Shown here: positions 55,281 through 63,520 of the stretch, in pieces
Position numbering within the stretch: position 1 is the first letter of the stretch
Layout of the letters: each line of letters opens with the position of its first letter
Source: Prosopocoilus inquinatus
Lineage: Eukaryota > Arthropoda > Insecta > Coleoptera > Lucanidae
DNA length: 64,000 bases
Direction of reading: 5' to 3'
NCBI GenBank assembly: GCA_036172665.1
Contig: CM069875.1
Location: 17,763,806 to 17,827,805 of the forward strand
Program-made: the position numbers and the translations under genes
Notes under the pieces: model-generated
The model's input: the letters and a program-made list of their open reading frames with translations, nothing else
Databases searched by the model: none
Told to the model about the DNA's origin: nothing

Positions 55281-55464
55281 TCAGTGTGCTAGAAATTACT
55301 CACGTAACGTGTATCTCGTTAGTTTTTTTCGAATTTTTATAACAACATTTTGGTACTTCTGCAGCTCTTATGTCAGTGTGCTAAAAATAACTCACGTAAC
55401 GTGTATCTCGCTAGTTTTTTTCGAATTTTTAAAACAACATTTTGGTACTTCTGCAGCTCTTATG
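55281..55464. repeat. 92-bp tandem duplication
   Basis: TCAGTGTGCTAGAAATTACT starts a 92-base unit at 55,281 that is repeated from 55,373 with about five mismatches, ending ...CTGCAGCTCTTATG at 55,464. The two overlapping 71-72-codon ORFs here exist only because of the duplication. Confidence 0.93.
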
Positions 55465-55904
55465 ACCAGCCGCCCCTGCAAAAAGGTATTCTCTTTCTTT
55501 GGCCACGACCGTACGTACCGCATGTGAATAAAATTGATGATTTATATGTGTCAATTGCAGCTTAATGACAGTGACTTATAAAAAGTGATTTGAATGAGAA
55601 TTTTGAATTTGATGTCTTAGCTTTAGTATAAAATAACCTCTAGAAGTGCAATGAGTTATTTTTCAATTAAGCAAGGACAAATTTCATGATAAGAAAAAAT
55701 TATAAAAAAAAATTCAAAAATTACTTAACTAAGCAGTTACTTCATACATATTAGTCATTTTTGTTCGCGTATTAAAAAAAAAACAACGGTAACAACCAAA
55801 ATTTATTAACCTAAATATAAAATGTTAAAAGGTCCCAACGCTCCCTCATCTGAATGTAATTGCTTCAAAATTTTAAAAACATCTTAAATTAGTATTAGTA
55901 TTAA
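55465..55904. other. No supported gene
   Basis: AT-rich sequence with A-runs; nothing recognisable. Confidence 0.5.
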
Positions 55905-56330
55905 TGTGTGTCGTGTGGCGCCATCTTTTAGTCAACCGATTAATGTCGCGGTCATGAAGTGTGTAAACTAGCGCCCTCTCATACTCATTAAATATGTGTT
56001 ACCATGGTTACGACACCGACGCTTATTTTGACAACTTAAATACTAAGACGAACTGGCATTGTGTAAACAGCCGGAACTTTACTCCTAATGTATATTTCCT
56101 AATTATTAAATAGGTCTGGCGTATTCCTTTTTAATGGCTCGTAAAAGAATCTAAATTGTGAATGCCTAAATTCTTTTTATCAGGGACGCAAGTCTGAGAC
56201 TAAACATTATTGTGATAACATTTTTTCTCTTGCTGTGGTCTGTGAAATAAACCGAGTGGAATGTAATTCTACCTATGCAAAAGAGTCGTTTAGAAAGGAC
56301 ACATCAGGTGGCAGCAGTTACTAGGATAGT
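55905..56330 (+). mobile_element. Probable solo/5' LTR with primer-binding site
   Basis: A candidate LTR of about 400 bases starts TGTGTGTCGTGTGGCGCCATC (55,905) and ends ...GGACACATCA (56,306). It contains the GCGCCATC/GCGCCCTC words usual in insect Ty3/gypsy LTRs, and an AATAAA at 56,245 about 60 bases before the end, as in R-U5. Directly after the CA end comes GG-TGGCAGCAGTTACTAGG (TGG at 56,309), placed like a tRNA primer-binding site. No gag follows. The borders are inferred from TG...CA ends; I saw no target-site duplication. Confidence 0.45.
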
Positions 56331-56561
56331 TTTGACGTAATTTCACGACAAGATCCAGGCTGTATGACCCCCTCGGAGAATGGAAATTAATTAATGTTCG
56401 TTCATCACTCTTCAAGTATGGACTAGTCTCTAATCCTTGGTTTTACTAAGTCCCCCCTTGATCAATAAGTTATTCGGTTCGTTCGTTCAATTTAATATTT
56501 CTTTCGTCCAAAATTTCTTTTATTTTAAAAACAATGTTAATTTGTGCGACAGTGAAGTAGT

Positions 56562-56651
56562 AGGAATAGGCCGATTCTGGAACCTCCTCCGACGTTGACC
56601 ATTAAAATTCAAGGTCAAGGTCGGAGGAGGTTCCAGAATCGGCCTATTCCT
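56562..56651. repeat. Hairpin with 39-bp arms, 12-base loop
   Basis: AGGAATAGGCCGATTCTGGA... (56,562-56,600) and ...CCAGAATCGGCCTATTCCT (56,613-56,651) are inverted copies over 39 bases with one mismatch; the loop is ATTAAAATTCAA. It could be a tiny foldback element or a small-RNA precursor; neither can be decided here. A related word (GACGTTAAACTTCAAGGTTAAA) follows at ~56,669. Confidence 0.9.
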
Positions 56652-56972
56652 GACGTGACCTCACCATGACGTTAAACTTCAAGGTTAAATCATTTCTTAA
56701 TGAATAAAGGTTTCTTAATGATGAAATATCTGAGAAAGGACCAATTACAAATGAATTAATGATGTTTGGAATTAGTAAATTAATTTTTGATATAAGTATG
56801 CATAAAGCTGTTAATATGTAAATGTTATGTGATTTAATATGTATATATTTCTAGATATGACACTGTCAGTTATAAATAAAATTTTCTAAGAACACTGTTT
56901 GATCCTTTATTTAATAAACTAACGATACTTAGCCAAAAAATTAAGAGACATTTTTACGCTATATAAAGATAA

Positions 56973-57387
56973 GCAGTGAGTATTAAAAAAGTAAACATTA
57001 AAGAAAATAATAATACTTTAAAGGCAACCATACACAGTTCGGTTAAGCTCGATTTTAGTAAACCAAATTAATTGGAAAAATTGTTGGGTTTTAAACCAAG
57101 AACGAGAACGTTGAAAGTAAACGATAATAACATTGGTGATTTTCCGGTGGAAATAAATAAAGTAAATGTTATAAGGATAGAATGTAATCTAACCGGTGGA
57201 TCTTATAACAACGGAGAACCTTGTTAGGTTTAAAATAATAGAATCCCCTTTTGAAGCTATTTATCTTCCAGGGACCGTGAACGTGATTACGATAATAGTC
57301 ATTCGACTATTAGATTAAAAGAATCGATTAGTTAATTTTAGAAACTAAGTAATTACTCCAAGACTTCATTTGAGAAGATTCACATAA
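56973..57387 (+). pseudogene. Minor capsid (penton-like) C-terminal half, degenerate
   Basis: The frame opening at 56,973 carries NTLKATIHSSVKLDFSKPN, a stop at 57,069, then LEKLLGFKPR, DFPVEINKVNVIRIECNL and TGGSYNNGE. A frameshift near 57,212-57,222 moves the reading to KIIESPFEAIYLPGTVNVIT. Two further in-frame stops (57,316 and 57,346) precede RLHLRR and the probable true stop at 57,385. The order (LLGF, then a V-I-R-I-E-C strand, then Y-L-P) is that of the single-jelly-roll minor capsid/penton proteins of Maverick/adintovirus-like elements in insects. It lies 260 bases upstream of the major capsid ORF, in its expected neighbourhood. The N-terminal half is found separately on the minus strand at 61.9-62.3 kb. 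The assignment rests on recalled family motifs and synteny. Confidence 0.6.
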
Positions 57388-57647
57388 TGATTATTTACGA
57401 TAGCAATTATTCGAAACGGAAAGAGTGTAGCAGAATTAGACGTAATGTATTATTTAAACCACGGAAATAGATACTGAACTGTTGTCGACAAAAAAAACTG
57501 AAATTGACACAGAGATATCGAATATATTTACAGAGGTTAGGTTATAAGGTGCTAACATAGGGGGAATTATTCTGTAGAAGAGACGTAACCGTCAAAGGGT
57601 GAACACCATCATTACACGCAAGACAATCATCATCTAAACAGAACGAA
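57387..57647 (+). pseudogene. Possible small gene remnant between minor and major capsid
   Basis: An ATG at 57,387 overlaps the minor capsid stop (TAATG). The frame holds MIIYDSNYSKRKE at the start, LQRLGYKVLT and FCRRDV further on, with three in-frame stops, and runs into the ATG of the major capsid gene. The basic, tyrosine-containing text resembles a small basic virion gene, but I cannot name it. Confidence 0.3.
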
Positions 57648-58866
57648 ATGGATATTTTGGGAGTGACTGATAAAATTAAATTGTATACTTCGGTAACCAG
57701 TATGGGGTTCCCATTCACACTTACCATTCAGTTCATCATTTGGTAACAACGATGAAGTGAGTATCACCGTACCTGAGATCGACAATTACACCTTCCCTTG
57801 CGAAAGTTATTTGTACGTAGAGGGAAGACTGCGTTTGGTTAGTGATAATACTAAACACAGTGCGACGGCACAATTGATAAATAATCCGGTAGCTTATATG
57901 TTTAGCGAGATTAGATATCTTCTGAACGGAGTACAGGTGGATTCGGTAAGAAATGTTGGCATAACATCAAAAATGAAAGGGTATTTTTCTTTTACCCGCA
58001 ACGATACGGTAAAATTGGAACATGCAGGATGGATCCAGGAGAATGATAAAATGAGCGATATACTCAACGTTAAGGGAGATTTCTCAGCAAGTGTACCTTT
58101 AAAGACACTATTAGGTTTTGGGGAAGATAATAAAAAGATCGTCTTGAATATGAGGCAAGAATTAGTATTGATTAGAGCAAATGATGACGTTGATGCAGTT
58201 CTGGAAACAAACAAGACGGAAAAGATTAAATTAATAATTGACAAAATTGTATGGCGTATACCTCATATTTCTGTTGGACTACGTAAGTAATTGGCTTTAA
58301 CGAGAGTGACAGACAGAGATGTTGAAATACAAATTCCTTTCAGAAGCTGGGAGCTGCACGAGTATCCGTCGCTCCCAACTACGACAAGTCATTCTTGGAC
58401 AGTAAAAACAGCTCCGCAGTTGGAAACGCCAAGGTATATAATCATCGGTTTTCAAACTAAGCGAAAGGGTGTCGTCGATGCAAACATGAATCTCTTTGAT
58501 GACGTTAAGTTAAAATCATTAACAGTATTTCTAAATGGCGAACGCTATCCGTACGACAACATAGAAATTGATATTGAAAATAACAAATATGCCGTTACAT
58601 ACGACATGTATTCTAGATTTCAGGAAAATTATTATCATAGTGAAAGCAGTCAACCCCAACCCAGGTTCAATCCAAAACGATTAGCTAGTTGCCCATTAAT
58701 AGGAATCGACTGCACTTTTCAGAGAGATGTAATGCATAAAAGTGCAGTAGAAATAAGAATTGAGTTTACAACTAAAGAAAATATTAAAGCTGATACTATT
58801 GCTTACTGTTTAATTCTGCATGACAAGCGTTCACCTCTCACCAAAATTGTCCGTCAGTTGATGTAA
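57648..58866 (+). pseudogene. Double-jelly-roll major capsid protein, frameshifted and stop-interrupted
   Basis: The probable start is ATG 57,648 (MDILGVTDKIKLY). That frame stops at 57,744, while the main frame is open from 57,697 (NNDEVSITVPEIDNYTFP), so a small indel lies in 57,697-57,744. The main frame runs to a lone TAA at 58,288, then continues in the same frame to a TAA at 58,864, giving 177 + 191 codons. Recognisable features are SYLYVEGRL, NNPVAYMFSEIRYLLNG and, after the stop, RSWELHEYPSLP, TPRYIIIGFQT and FLNGERYPYDN. These belong to the insect proteins annotated with a double jelly-roll-like domain, the hexon-type capsid of Maverick/adintovirus-like elements. Two tandem beta-barrels fit the ~400-residue length. 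The protein builds the icosahedral shell. The disruptions are few, so the copy decayed recently. Confidence 0.78.
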
Positions 58867-58946
58867 ACCGTGAATGGCAGTATTAACAGAGAAGCTAAAA
58901 CTATTCGATTTCATTTGATTTTATAAGAAGCAACATCAACCGAACC

Positions 58947-59477
58947 ATGAAAAAACGATTTATTGTCATTGACATTCAAGGATTTAAAGTGGAAAATAAT
59001 CAATTTATACCAAAAGAGTTGGCTTCTTACGATAGTGAAAGAAAAGTGAGTCATTTTTTATTTCAACCACCCACAAGTTTGTCAATGGTCCCCAGAAAAT
59101 TTCAAAATGTTGCAAACTGGTTAATGACCAATCACCATTGCATTGATTGGAATAGAGGATTCGTCCCCTTATCTGAGTTTGACGCAATCATCAACTTTTT
59201 ATGTTGTACAGCCAAAGTCGTTTACGTTAAAGGAGTGGAGAAGTCTCGATTTCTATGTGAAATTCTAGCGAAAAGCAATGGTGAAAGTGTACCTGTGTTA
59301 GATTTGGGTGAAATTTACGAAGATGTACAAAAATTGCAAAAATCCGAACCCAAGTGTCCATTTCACTCAAGAAAAAATTGCATGTGTGCTTTAACGAACG
59401 TGTTTGATTTACATAAATTTATTCAAACAAAGTTATATGAAGGATTTTTTACACTAAACATTTGTGATATATTATGA
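58947..59477 (+). CDS. Conserved Maverick-associated protein of unknown function (DIQGF motif)
   Basis: An intact 176-codon ORF starts 81 bases after the capsid stop, on the same strand. The N-terminus reads RFIVIDIQGFKVENNQF, followed by HFLFQPP, NHHCIDWNRGFVP, VVYVKGVEKSRFLCEIL, a DLGEIYEDV stretch, and a C-terminal Cys/His cluster (CPFHSRKNCMCAL) that could bind zinc. The initial beta-strand ending in D-I-Q, with later conserved H-x-I-D-W and V-K-G positions, recalls an RNase H/exonuclease-like fold, but a full set of catalytic acids is not evident, so an inactive or non-enzymatic role is possible. I recall similar DIQGF proteins in insect genomes, usually uncharacterised. No signal peptide or membrane segment. 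Its intact state contrasts with the broken capsid gene next to it. Confidence 0.65.
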   Translation: MKKRFIVIDIQGFKVENNQFIPKELASYDSERKVSHFLFQPPTSLSMVPRKFQNVANWLMTNHHCIDWNRGFVPLSEFDAIINFLCCTAKVVYVKGVEKSRFLCEILAKSNGESVPVLDLGEIYEDVQKLQKSEPKCPFHSRKNCMCALTNVFDLHKFIQTKLYEGFFTLNICDIL

Positions 59478-59522
59478 GGAAACTTTGGTTCTTAGTTAGT
59501 ATAAGAAAAGTTCAGCTTCGCA

Positions 59523-59858
59523 ATGGATTTCTTCTCCCGTCTATTTTGCAAGAACATTATAAAGCATGTTGTAGAGAAGGTTAGTGAAGTTATTGACCAG
59601 TACGAAAAAGATAGTTCGTTCAGTAGCATACCAGACAAGGATTTGAAGTACTTTCCAAAATCGTATCTATGTACCAGAGTCACAGCCGTAAATCTAGAAT
59701 ATATCTGGCCTAAATTGCCTATCCATTATCAACGTGATAAATATCTACAAAGCCAGAGACTCTGTCACCAACATTGGAATCAAACCGAATTTTCTTTGGA
59801 TGAAATAGATGGTCCACCTCTACGGAAGAAGAATTGCTATTTGTGTACTTATTCTTAA
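59523..59858 (+). CDS. Small Cys/His-rich protein of unknown function, element-linked
   Basis: An intact ORF of 111 codons begins 45 bases after the preceding ORF, on the same strand. The N-terminal third is helical and amphipathic (IIKHVVEKVSEVIDQYEKD). The middle holds NLEYIWPKLPIHYQRDKY. The C-terminal part has CHQHW, GPPLRKKNCYLC and ends TYS, so a small C/H zinc-binding module is plausible. Spacing and orientation suggest it belongs to the same transcription unit as the capsid and DIQGF genes. No family is recognised. An AATAAA occurs at ~59,916, about 60 bases after the stop, which could serve for polyadenylation. Confidence 0.55.
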   Translation: MDFFSRLFCKNIIKHVVEKVSEVIDQYEKDSSFSSIPDKDLKYFPKSYLCTRVTAVNLEYIWPKLPIHYQRDKYLQSQRLCHQHWNQTEFSLDEIDGPPLRKKNCYLCTYS

Positions 59859-60992
59859 ATATTATTACTAAAATATTAATTATTAAATATTGTTATTAAT
59901 AATATATTATTATACAATAAACTATAATCAGAAAGGAGTCGTTATTTTATTCGTTATTAATTTTAATAAATCAATTTAAGGATTTAAGAAAGAATTTAGA
60001 AACATATTGCGTCATTAAATTATTTAGATTAACTCTTGCTATGCAATTTAGCTTGACAGATTTTTATTGTCTTTGAAAGTATCACTTTATTCGATAGAAA
60101 TTTCAAACGTGTCAAATATGCGAATTTTTTACCATGTAAAAGTCACAAAAATGGTTTTCACTGTGCAGCGTTAAAAATTTCATAGCAAGAAGTGATCTGT
60201 ATTAAAATATACAATAAACTAAATCAGAAAGGAAACGTTATTAATTTTAATGGATCAATTTAAAATTTAAGGATTTAAATTCACAGACCGTATAATTAAT
60301 TAAGTGGCATAGAAAAAATAATCATGTTTGAAAGCGAACGTCGATTAAATATACAAACACTATAAATTTACATATGTATTCTGAGTTGTGAGTGAATATA
60401 AATACCGTTTTAAATAAATAAAAACAAGTACGTTTTAAAGCGAGCCATACTAGCAAAAATTGCATAATAGTAAATTAACATATTTACGAGCATTTACCGT
60501 CGATTTAAAGTTCAAAATTTGCATAGAACGTTTAACTAATATAATACTATTATATGCCAGTCGCAATCGGGCTCTCACAGAGCTTACTGCGTGTTTACCA
60601 AAGGGGTAAGATAATTTTTTTAAGAATGTAATTTAAATTTACACGATTCTTACAAATAAAGATTAGTAGCTGACTGTTCGATGAAATTATGGTTTCTAGG
60701 AAATGAGCGCTCGTGAAATGTGTATCGTTAAGCTGTGTGCCACTTGCAAGTTTGATTTAGGAATATTTTTGCAAATAAAGATTATTATTCGACAGATACA
60801 CTTTTTCCTTACATCCCTTACATTTATTTGAATAAAGATTATTATAAACTGGTAATAATAAGATTAGAATTACTATTCAACTTGGTAATAATAAGATTAT
60901 TATTAAACTTCGTAAATGTTATAAAAATTCTAAAGTCGTTAGAGAGAATAATTAGTTATTGAAATTTTTTTAAAATAACTGCAAGTAAGAAT
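59859..60992. other. AT-rich gap with a diverged direct repeat, no gene
   Basis: ACAATAAACTATAATCAGAA and following text at ~59,914-59,990 recur in diverged form at 60,211-60,275 (ACAATAAACTAAATCAGAAA, then GTTATTAATTTTAAT and TTTAAGGATTTAA). A second small repeat (TGGTAATAATAAGATTA) occurs at ~60,851 and ~60,885. No coding frame is supported. Confidence 0.6.
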
Positions 60993-61097
60993 GAAAAAGG
61001 AGAAGGAGAGAAAAAAGGAGAGAAAGGAAAGAAGAGGAAGGAAGGAAAAAAGGAGGAAAGAAAGGAGGAAAGAAAGGAAAGAAGAAAAGAGGAGAGG
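60993..61097 (+). repeat. 105-nt pure polypurine tract
   Basis: Every base from 60,993 to 61,097 is A or G, in irregular GGAGAAGG/GAAAGGAAAG units. It is followed by a short duplicated word (TTACGCCTTCG twice near 61,117-61,140). Such tracts can form triplex (H-DNA); here it separates the plus-strand module from the minus-strand module of the element. Confidence 0.95.
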
Positions 61098-61206
61098 TTA
61101 GTTCCAGTGGGCCGTGGTTACGCCTTCGTTACGCCTTCGTGACGCCCAGAAAATGGAAAGGGAAGAGTAGGGATGGGAGTGGGGAGAGGGCTTTCTTGTT
61201 TGTGCA

Positions 61207-61337
61207 ATATCGGATGATATTGCACAAGCAAAACATCATGCGGAACAATCAAAAAAGTATCTGCAGACAACTTATTCACCTATTGTAGAGCCACTTCGAG
61301 ATATTGTCAATAAGCTAAATGTTGTTCGCAGCGTATT
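61207..61337 (+). pseudogene. Short coding remnant, possibly element-derived
   Basis: One frame reads SDDIAQAKHHAEQSKKYLQ followed by T-T-Y-S-P-I-V-E-P-L-R-D-I-V. It is a charged helix plus a Y-x-P-I-x-x-P-L motif that looks like real coding text. It is cut by the MITE at 61,338. I believe a helical tail of this kind occurs in a small Maverick-associated protein, but cannot confirm it. Confidence 0.35.
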
Positions 61338-61465
61338 ACCTATGAAAGAGGCCAAATACGTCATATTTTCTTTGAAAGTCATTTGAAATAAAGGGAGTGT
61401 AAAATTTCAATAAGACATGCCCTATTTTAAATTATTTTCGAAGAAAATATGACGTATTTGGTATC
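61338..61465. mobile_element. Small MITE with 21-bp TIRs
   Basis: CCAAATACGTCATATTTTCTT (61,352-61,372) is exactly complementary to 61,442-61,462. A 9-base direct repeat CAGCGTATT flanks the insertion (61,329-61,337 and 61,466-61,474), a likely target-site duplication, but 14 extra bases lie between the left repeat and the left TIR, so the exact border is uncertain. It interrupts the coding remnant to its left. Confidence 0.7.
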
Positions 61466-61474
61466 AGCGTATTC

Positions 61475-61884
61475 AGAAAAAAATGTTCAGTTGAACTAAG
61501 CTAAGAAACATGAGGTTCTATCGAAAAAAATGAGTTAAGAGCTAATGAAAATTTCAAATACAAAAAAATGTTAAAAATCAAAATACCCTAAAAGGAGTGA
61601 TTTTCTCGAAACACTTGATCGCATTAGATCGAAAAAAAGCGATTCATAGCTTTCTAGATTGAAAAATAAAAACGTTTTTTTTTCGTTGTCATGGAAACCA
61701 AAATTAACAATTGATACGTATTCGGACTCGTAATGCTCCGTATATTTTAAATATGTAAGAATATATAGGGTATTATATTTAAAATAAGAAAGTTAATATC
61801 ACTTCCGGCGAAACCGGAAGTCCTATGATGACTATCAGTATGCCGAAAAATTCCATTTTTTGCTTAGTTTACTGTCTCCAAAAT
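61475..61884. other. Non-coding AT-rich stretch, probably a dispersed repeat
   Basis: It contains A/T runs, GATCGCATTAGATCGAAAAAAAGCGATT and a short hairpin ACTTCCGG-CGAAA-CCGGAAGT near 61,801. No ORF is supported. Confidence 0.45.
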
Positions 61885-62289
61885 TCAGGTTAATCGATTA
61901 ATAAATAAAGATTCTAGAATGGTGAGCACATGGCGCGGGACACCCGGTATAACATTTACAGGGGCTGCAGTTGTATTATGCGTAGCGGAAAGTATCGTTT
62001 TGTTACTACTAATTCGTTTCCTCTCTAAATTAATTTCAGTCAATTGTAACTTGATGTACTTTTCGATGTCTTCTATCTCATACGCACCTTCTGGTATTTT
62101 TATGACGTACCTGTCTATGTAAAACTTATTATTGGTTTTATCAATGTTTGGAATTGCATTGAACGAATAAAAATCGATCAGTCCTAGAACGTATGACCTC
62201 TCATTATCTAGTATAATTGGAGGATATATGCGGGCACTCAGTACAGATTCCTCTCCTGATAACGTGAATGTGTAGGAAGGCATTTTCAC
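61885..62289 (-). pseudogene. Minor capsid (penton-like) N-terminal half, 3'-truncated
   Basis: The ORF starts MKMPSYTFTLSGEESVLSAR and continues with IYPPIILDNERSYVLGLIDF, YSFNAIPNIDKTNNKFYID and IPEGAYEIEDIEKYIKLQL. This is the N-terminal half of the single-jelly-roll minor capsid/penton family of Maverick/adintovirus-like elements, which form virion vertices. After roughly residue 105 (near SSNKTILSATH) the text loses family character (NTTAAPVNVIPGVPRH) and probably reads into unrelated inserted DNA. The C-terminal half is missing here but an equivalent half lies on the plus strand at 57.0-57.4 kb. The start lies 53 bases downstream of the protease stop on the same strand, so the two were probably co-transcribed. 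Confidence 0.7.
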
Positions 62290-62341
62290 TAGGTCGGAGG
62301 TTATCGTATGAATGAAAGACTAAATGTAGTTTACTTAGAAT

Positions 62342-62632
62342 TTATTCAGAAAGAAAAGATAAACATAATTGTCCACAATTAGAACTGCTATAAGTTTGAC
62401 ACGGATGATGATTATAAATAATTTTACATAGCTCTTTTGAATTAAAATACGCTATGATTTCTCGAGCTGGCTTCAAATTTCCAGAACTGTCGAAATAAAT
62501 CACTCGAGGTCCATTTTTTTTGTAAGCCGTCCAATGAGTTCCTGGTCCATTTGCACTATCCAAATTAATTATACCTCTTTCAGTTTTTCTAATTTTTTTA
62601 GGTAGCTCGTTTCTCTCTGAAATGTGAAACTT
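62342..62632 (-). pseudogene. Adenain-like cysteine protease, N-terminally truncated
   Basis: The frame is open for 96 codons from 62,632 to the stop at 62,342. In order it shows NELPKKIRKTERGIINLD, GTHWTAY (His33), VIYFDSSGNLKP (Asp48), PCQTYSSSNCGQLCLSFL (Gln79, Cys86). His, Asp, Gln and Cys with Q-x6-C-G-Q spacing are the catalytic set of the adenovirus protease/ULP1-like (C5/C48) family, which in Maverick/adintovirus-like elements matures the capsid. All catalytic residues are present. What is missing is roughly the first 25-30 residues and a start codon: the frame begins after a TGA at 62,635-62,633 and merges with the PLA2-leader frame. A deletion therefore joined the two genes, and the first internal Met-like start (62,563) would lose the ELPKK region. 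Confidence 0.85.
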
Positions 62633-62708
62633 TCATAGGCATGTGTAATTCGAAGGGTAAATTATTGATGGCTGTATTTAATAATCCGTCTCCTATGTAA
62701 TACTTCAT
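62598..62708 (-). pseudogene. Leader of a parvovirus-type PLA2 protein, truncated
   Basis: ATG at 62,708 opens a 36-codon frame beginning MKYYIGDGLLNTAINNLPFE and LHMP. This is the N-terminal signature preceding the Ca2+-binding loop of the phospholipase A2 domain shared by parvovirus capsid proteins and Maverick/adintovirus-like elements. The catalytic His-Asp core and the glycine-rich loop are absent. After LHMP the text is unrelated and stops at 62,598, overlapping the protease in another frame. A deletion has removed the enzyme. Low-length evidence, but the order (PLA2, protease) is as expected for these elements. Confidence 0.55.
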
Positions 62709-62747
62709 TTTTAATGTGATTTATTAAACGACAACTCTCTAACTGAA

Positions 62748-63475
62748 CATAAATTCAAACAAATTTTTGCGCAAATCGTTCTTGATTGCAGCGAGAACCT
62801 CGAGCAGCCTCTGGACAGCTGTTTCAGCCCTGCTTGGGGCTTCTTCAGCAGAGACGTAGCTCGACATTCCCGCTGCAAACAAAAACGACTTGCCCAATTT
62901 ATTCGCATTTGCGATGTAAGAGTGATGAACAGATAAAATAGCGACATCTTACTATAGCTTTTTGACCTGACATTGCAGTAGGGTAGACAAATTGAAGCGG
63001 GATTTGCTCCTAATAAGTTCCCCATGCAAGGCGGCCATGCTTGCTGTCAAAGCATAATGAAAGATTTTAGAAAAATTTTGTGCAAATCGTTCTTGATTGC
63101 AGCGAGAACCTCGAGCAGCCTCTGGACAGCTGTTTCAGCCCTGCTTGGGGCTTCTTCAGCAGAGACGTAGCTCGACATTCCCGCTGCAAACCGTTTCTGT
63201 TTGCAGCGGGAATGTCGAGCTACGTCTCTGCTGAAGAAGCCCCAAGCAGGGCTGAAACAGCTGTCCAGAGGCTGCTCGAGGTTCTCGCTGCAATCAAGAA
63301 CGATTTGCACAAAATTTTTCTAAAATCTTTCATTATGCTTTGACAGCAAGCATGGCCGCCTTGCATGGGGAACTTATTAGGAGCAAATCCCGCTTCAATT
63401 TGTCTACCCTACTGCAATGTCAGGTCAAAAAGCGATAGTAAGATGTCGCTATTTTATCTGTTCATAAATTCAAAC
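62748..63475. mobile_element. Foldback element copy 4, composite with 265-bp arms
   Basis: Bases 62,926-63,190 and 63,200-63,464 are inverted copies of 265 bases (I found one mismatch, CTATAGC against CTATCGC), with the loop CCGTTTCTG. The ends read TGAACAGATAAAATAGCGAC. An extra direct copy of the inner part (62,765-62,880 matching 63,075-63,190) precedes the left arm. A 13-base direct repeat CATAAATTCAAAC flanks the whole block (62,748-62,760 and 63,463-63,475) and may be the target-site duplication. The same-looking 87-codon ORFs on both strands are due to the palindrome. It has inserted between the divergently transcribed PLA2/protease and ATPase genes. Confidence 0.9.
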
Positions 63476-63520
63476 GTTCAGGCTATTTCATGACATTTCA
63501 ATTGTAAAAGCTCCAGCAGT

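Noticed and set aside
57894..58244. 116-codon minus-strand ORF
   Set aside because: It is the reverse shadow of the capsid ORF with no features of its own; the same holds for minus ORFs at 59,005 and 59,492 and the one at 63,764 opposite the ATPase.
58288..58290. TAA in the capsid as readthrough or an altered genetic code
   Set aside because: Other ORFs of the same element end in TAA as expected, and neighbouring genes carry frameshifts too, so ordinary pseudogenisation is simpler.
60540..60600. tRNA-like or snRNA-like GC-richer patch (GGGCTCTCACAGAGC)
   Set aside because: No cloverleaf, A/B boxes or Sm-site arrangement could be drawn.
63047..63343. Two almost identical 87-codon ORFs on opposite strands
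   Set aside because: They are the two arms of one palindrome translated in mirror; the repeat, not selection, explains the identity. The ORFs at 48,213, 48,556 and 62,711 belong to the same repeat family.
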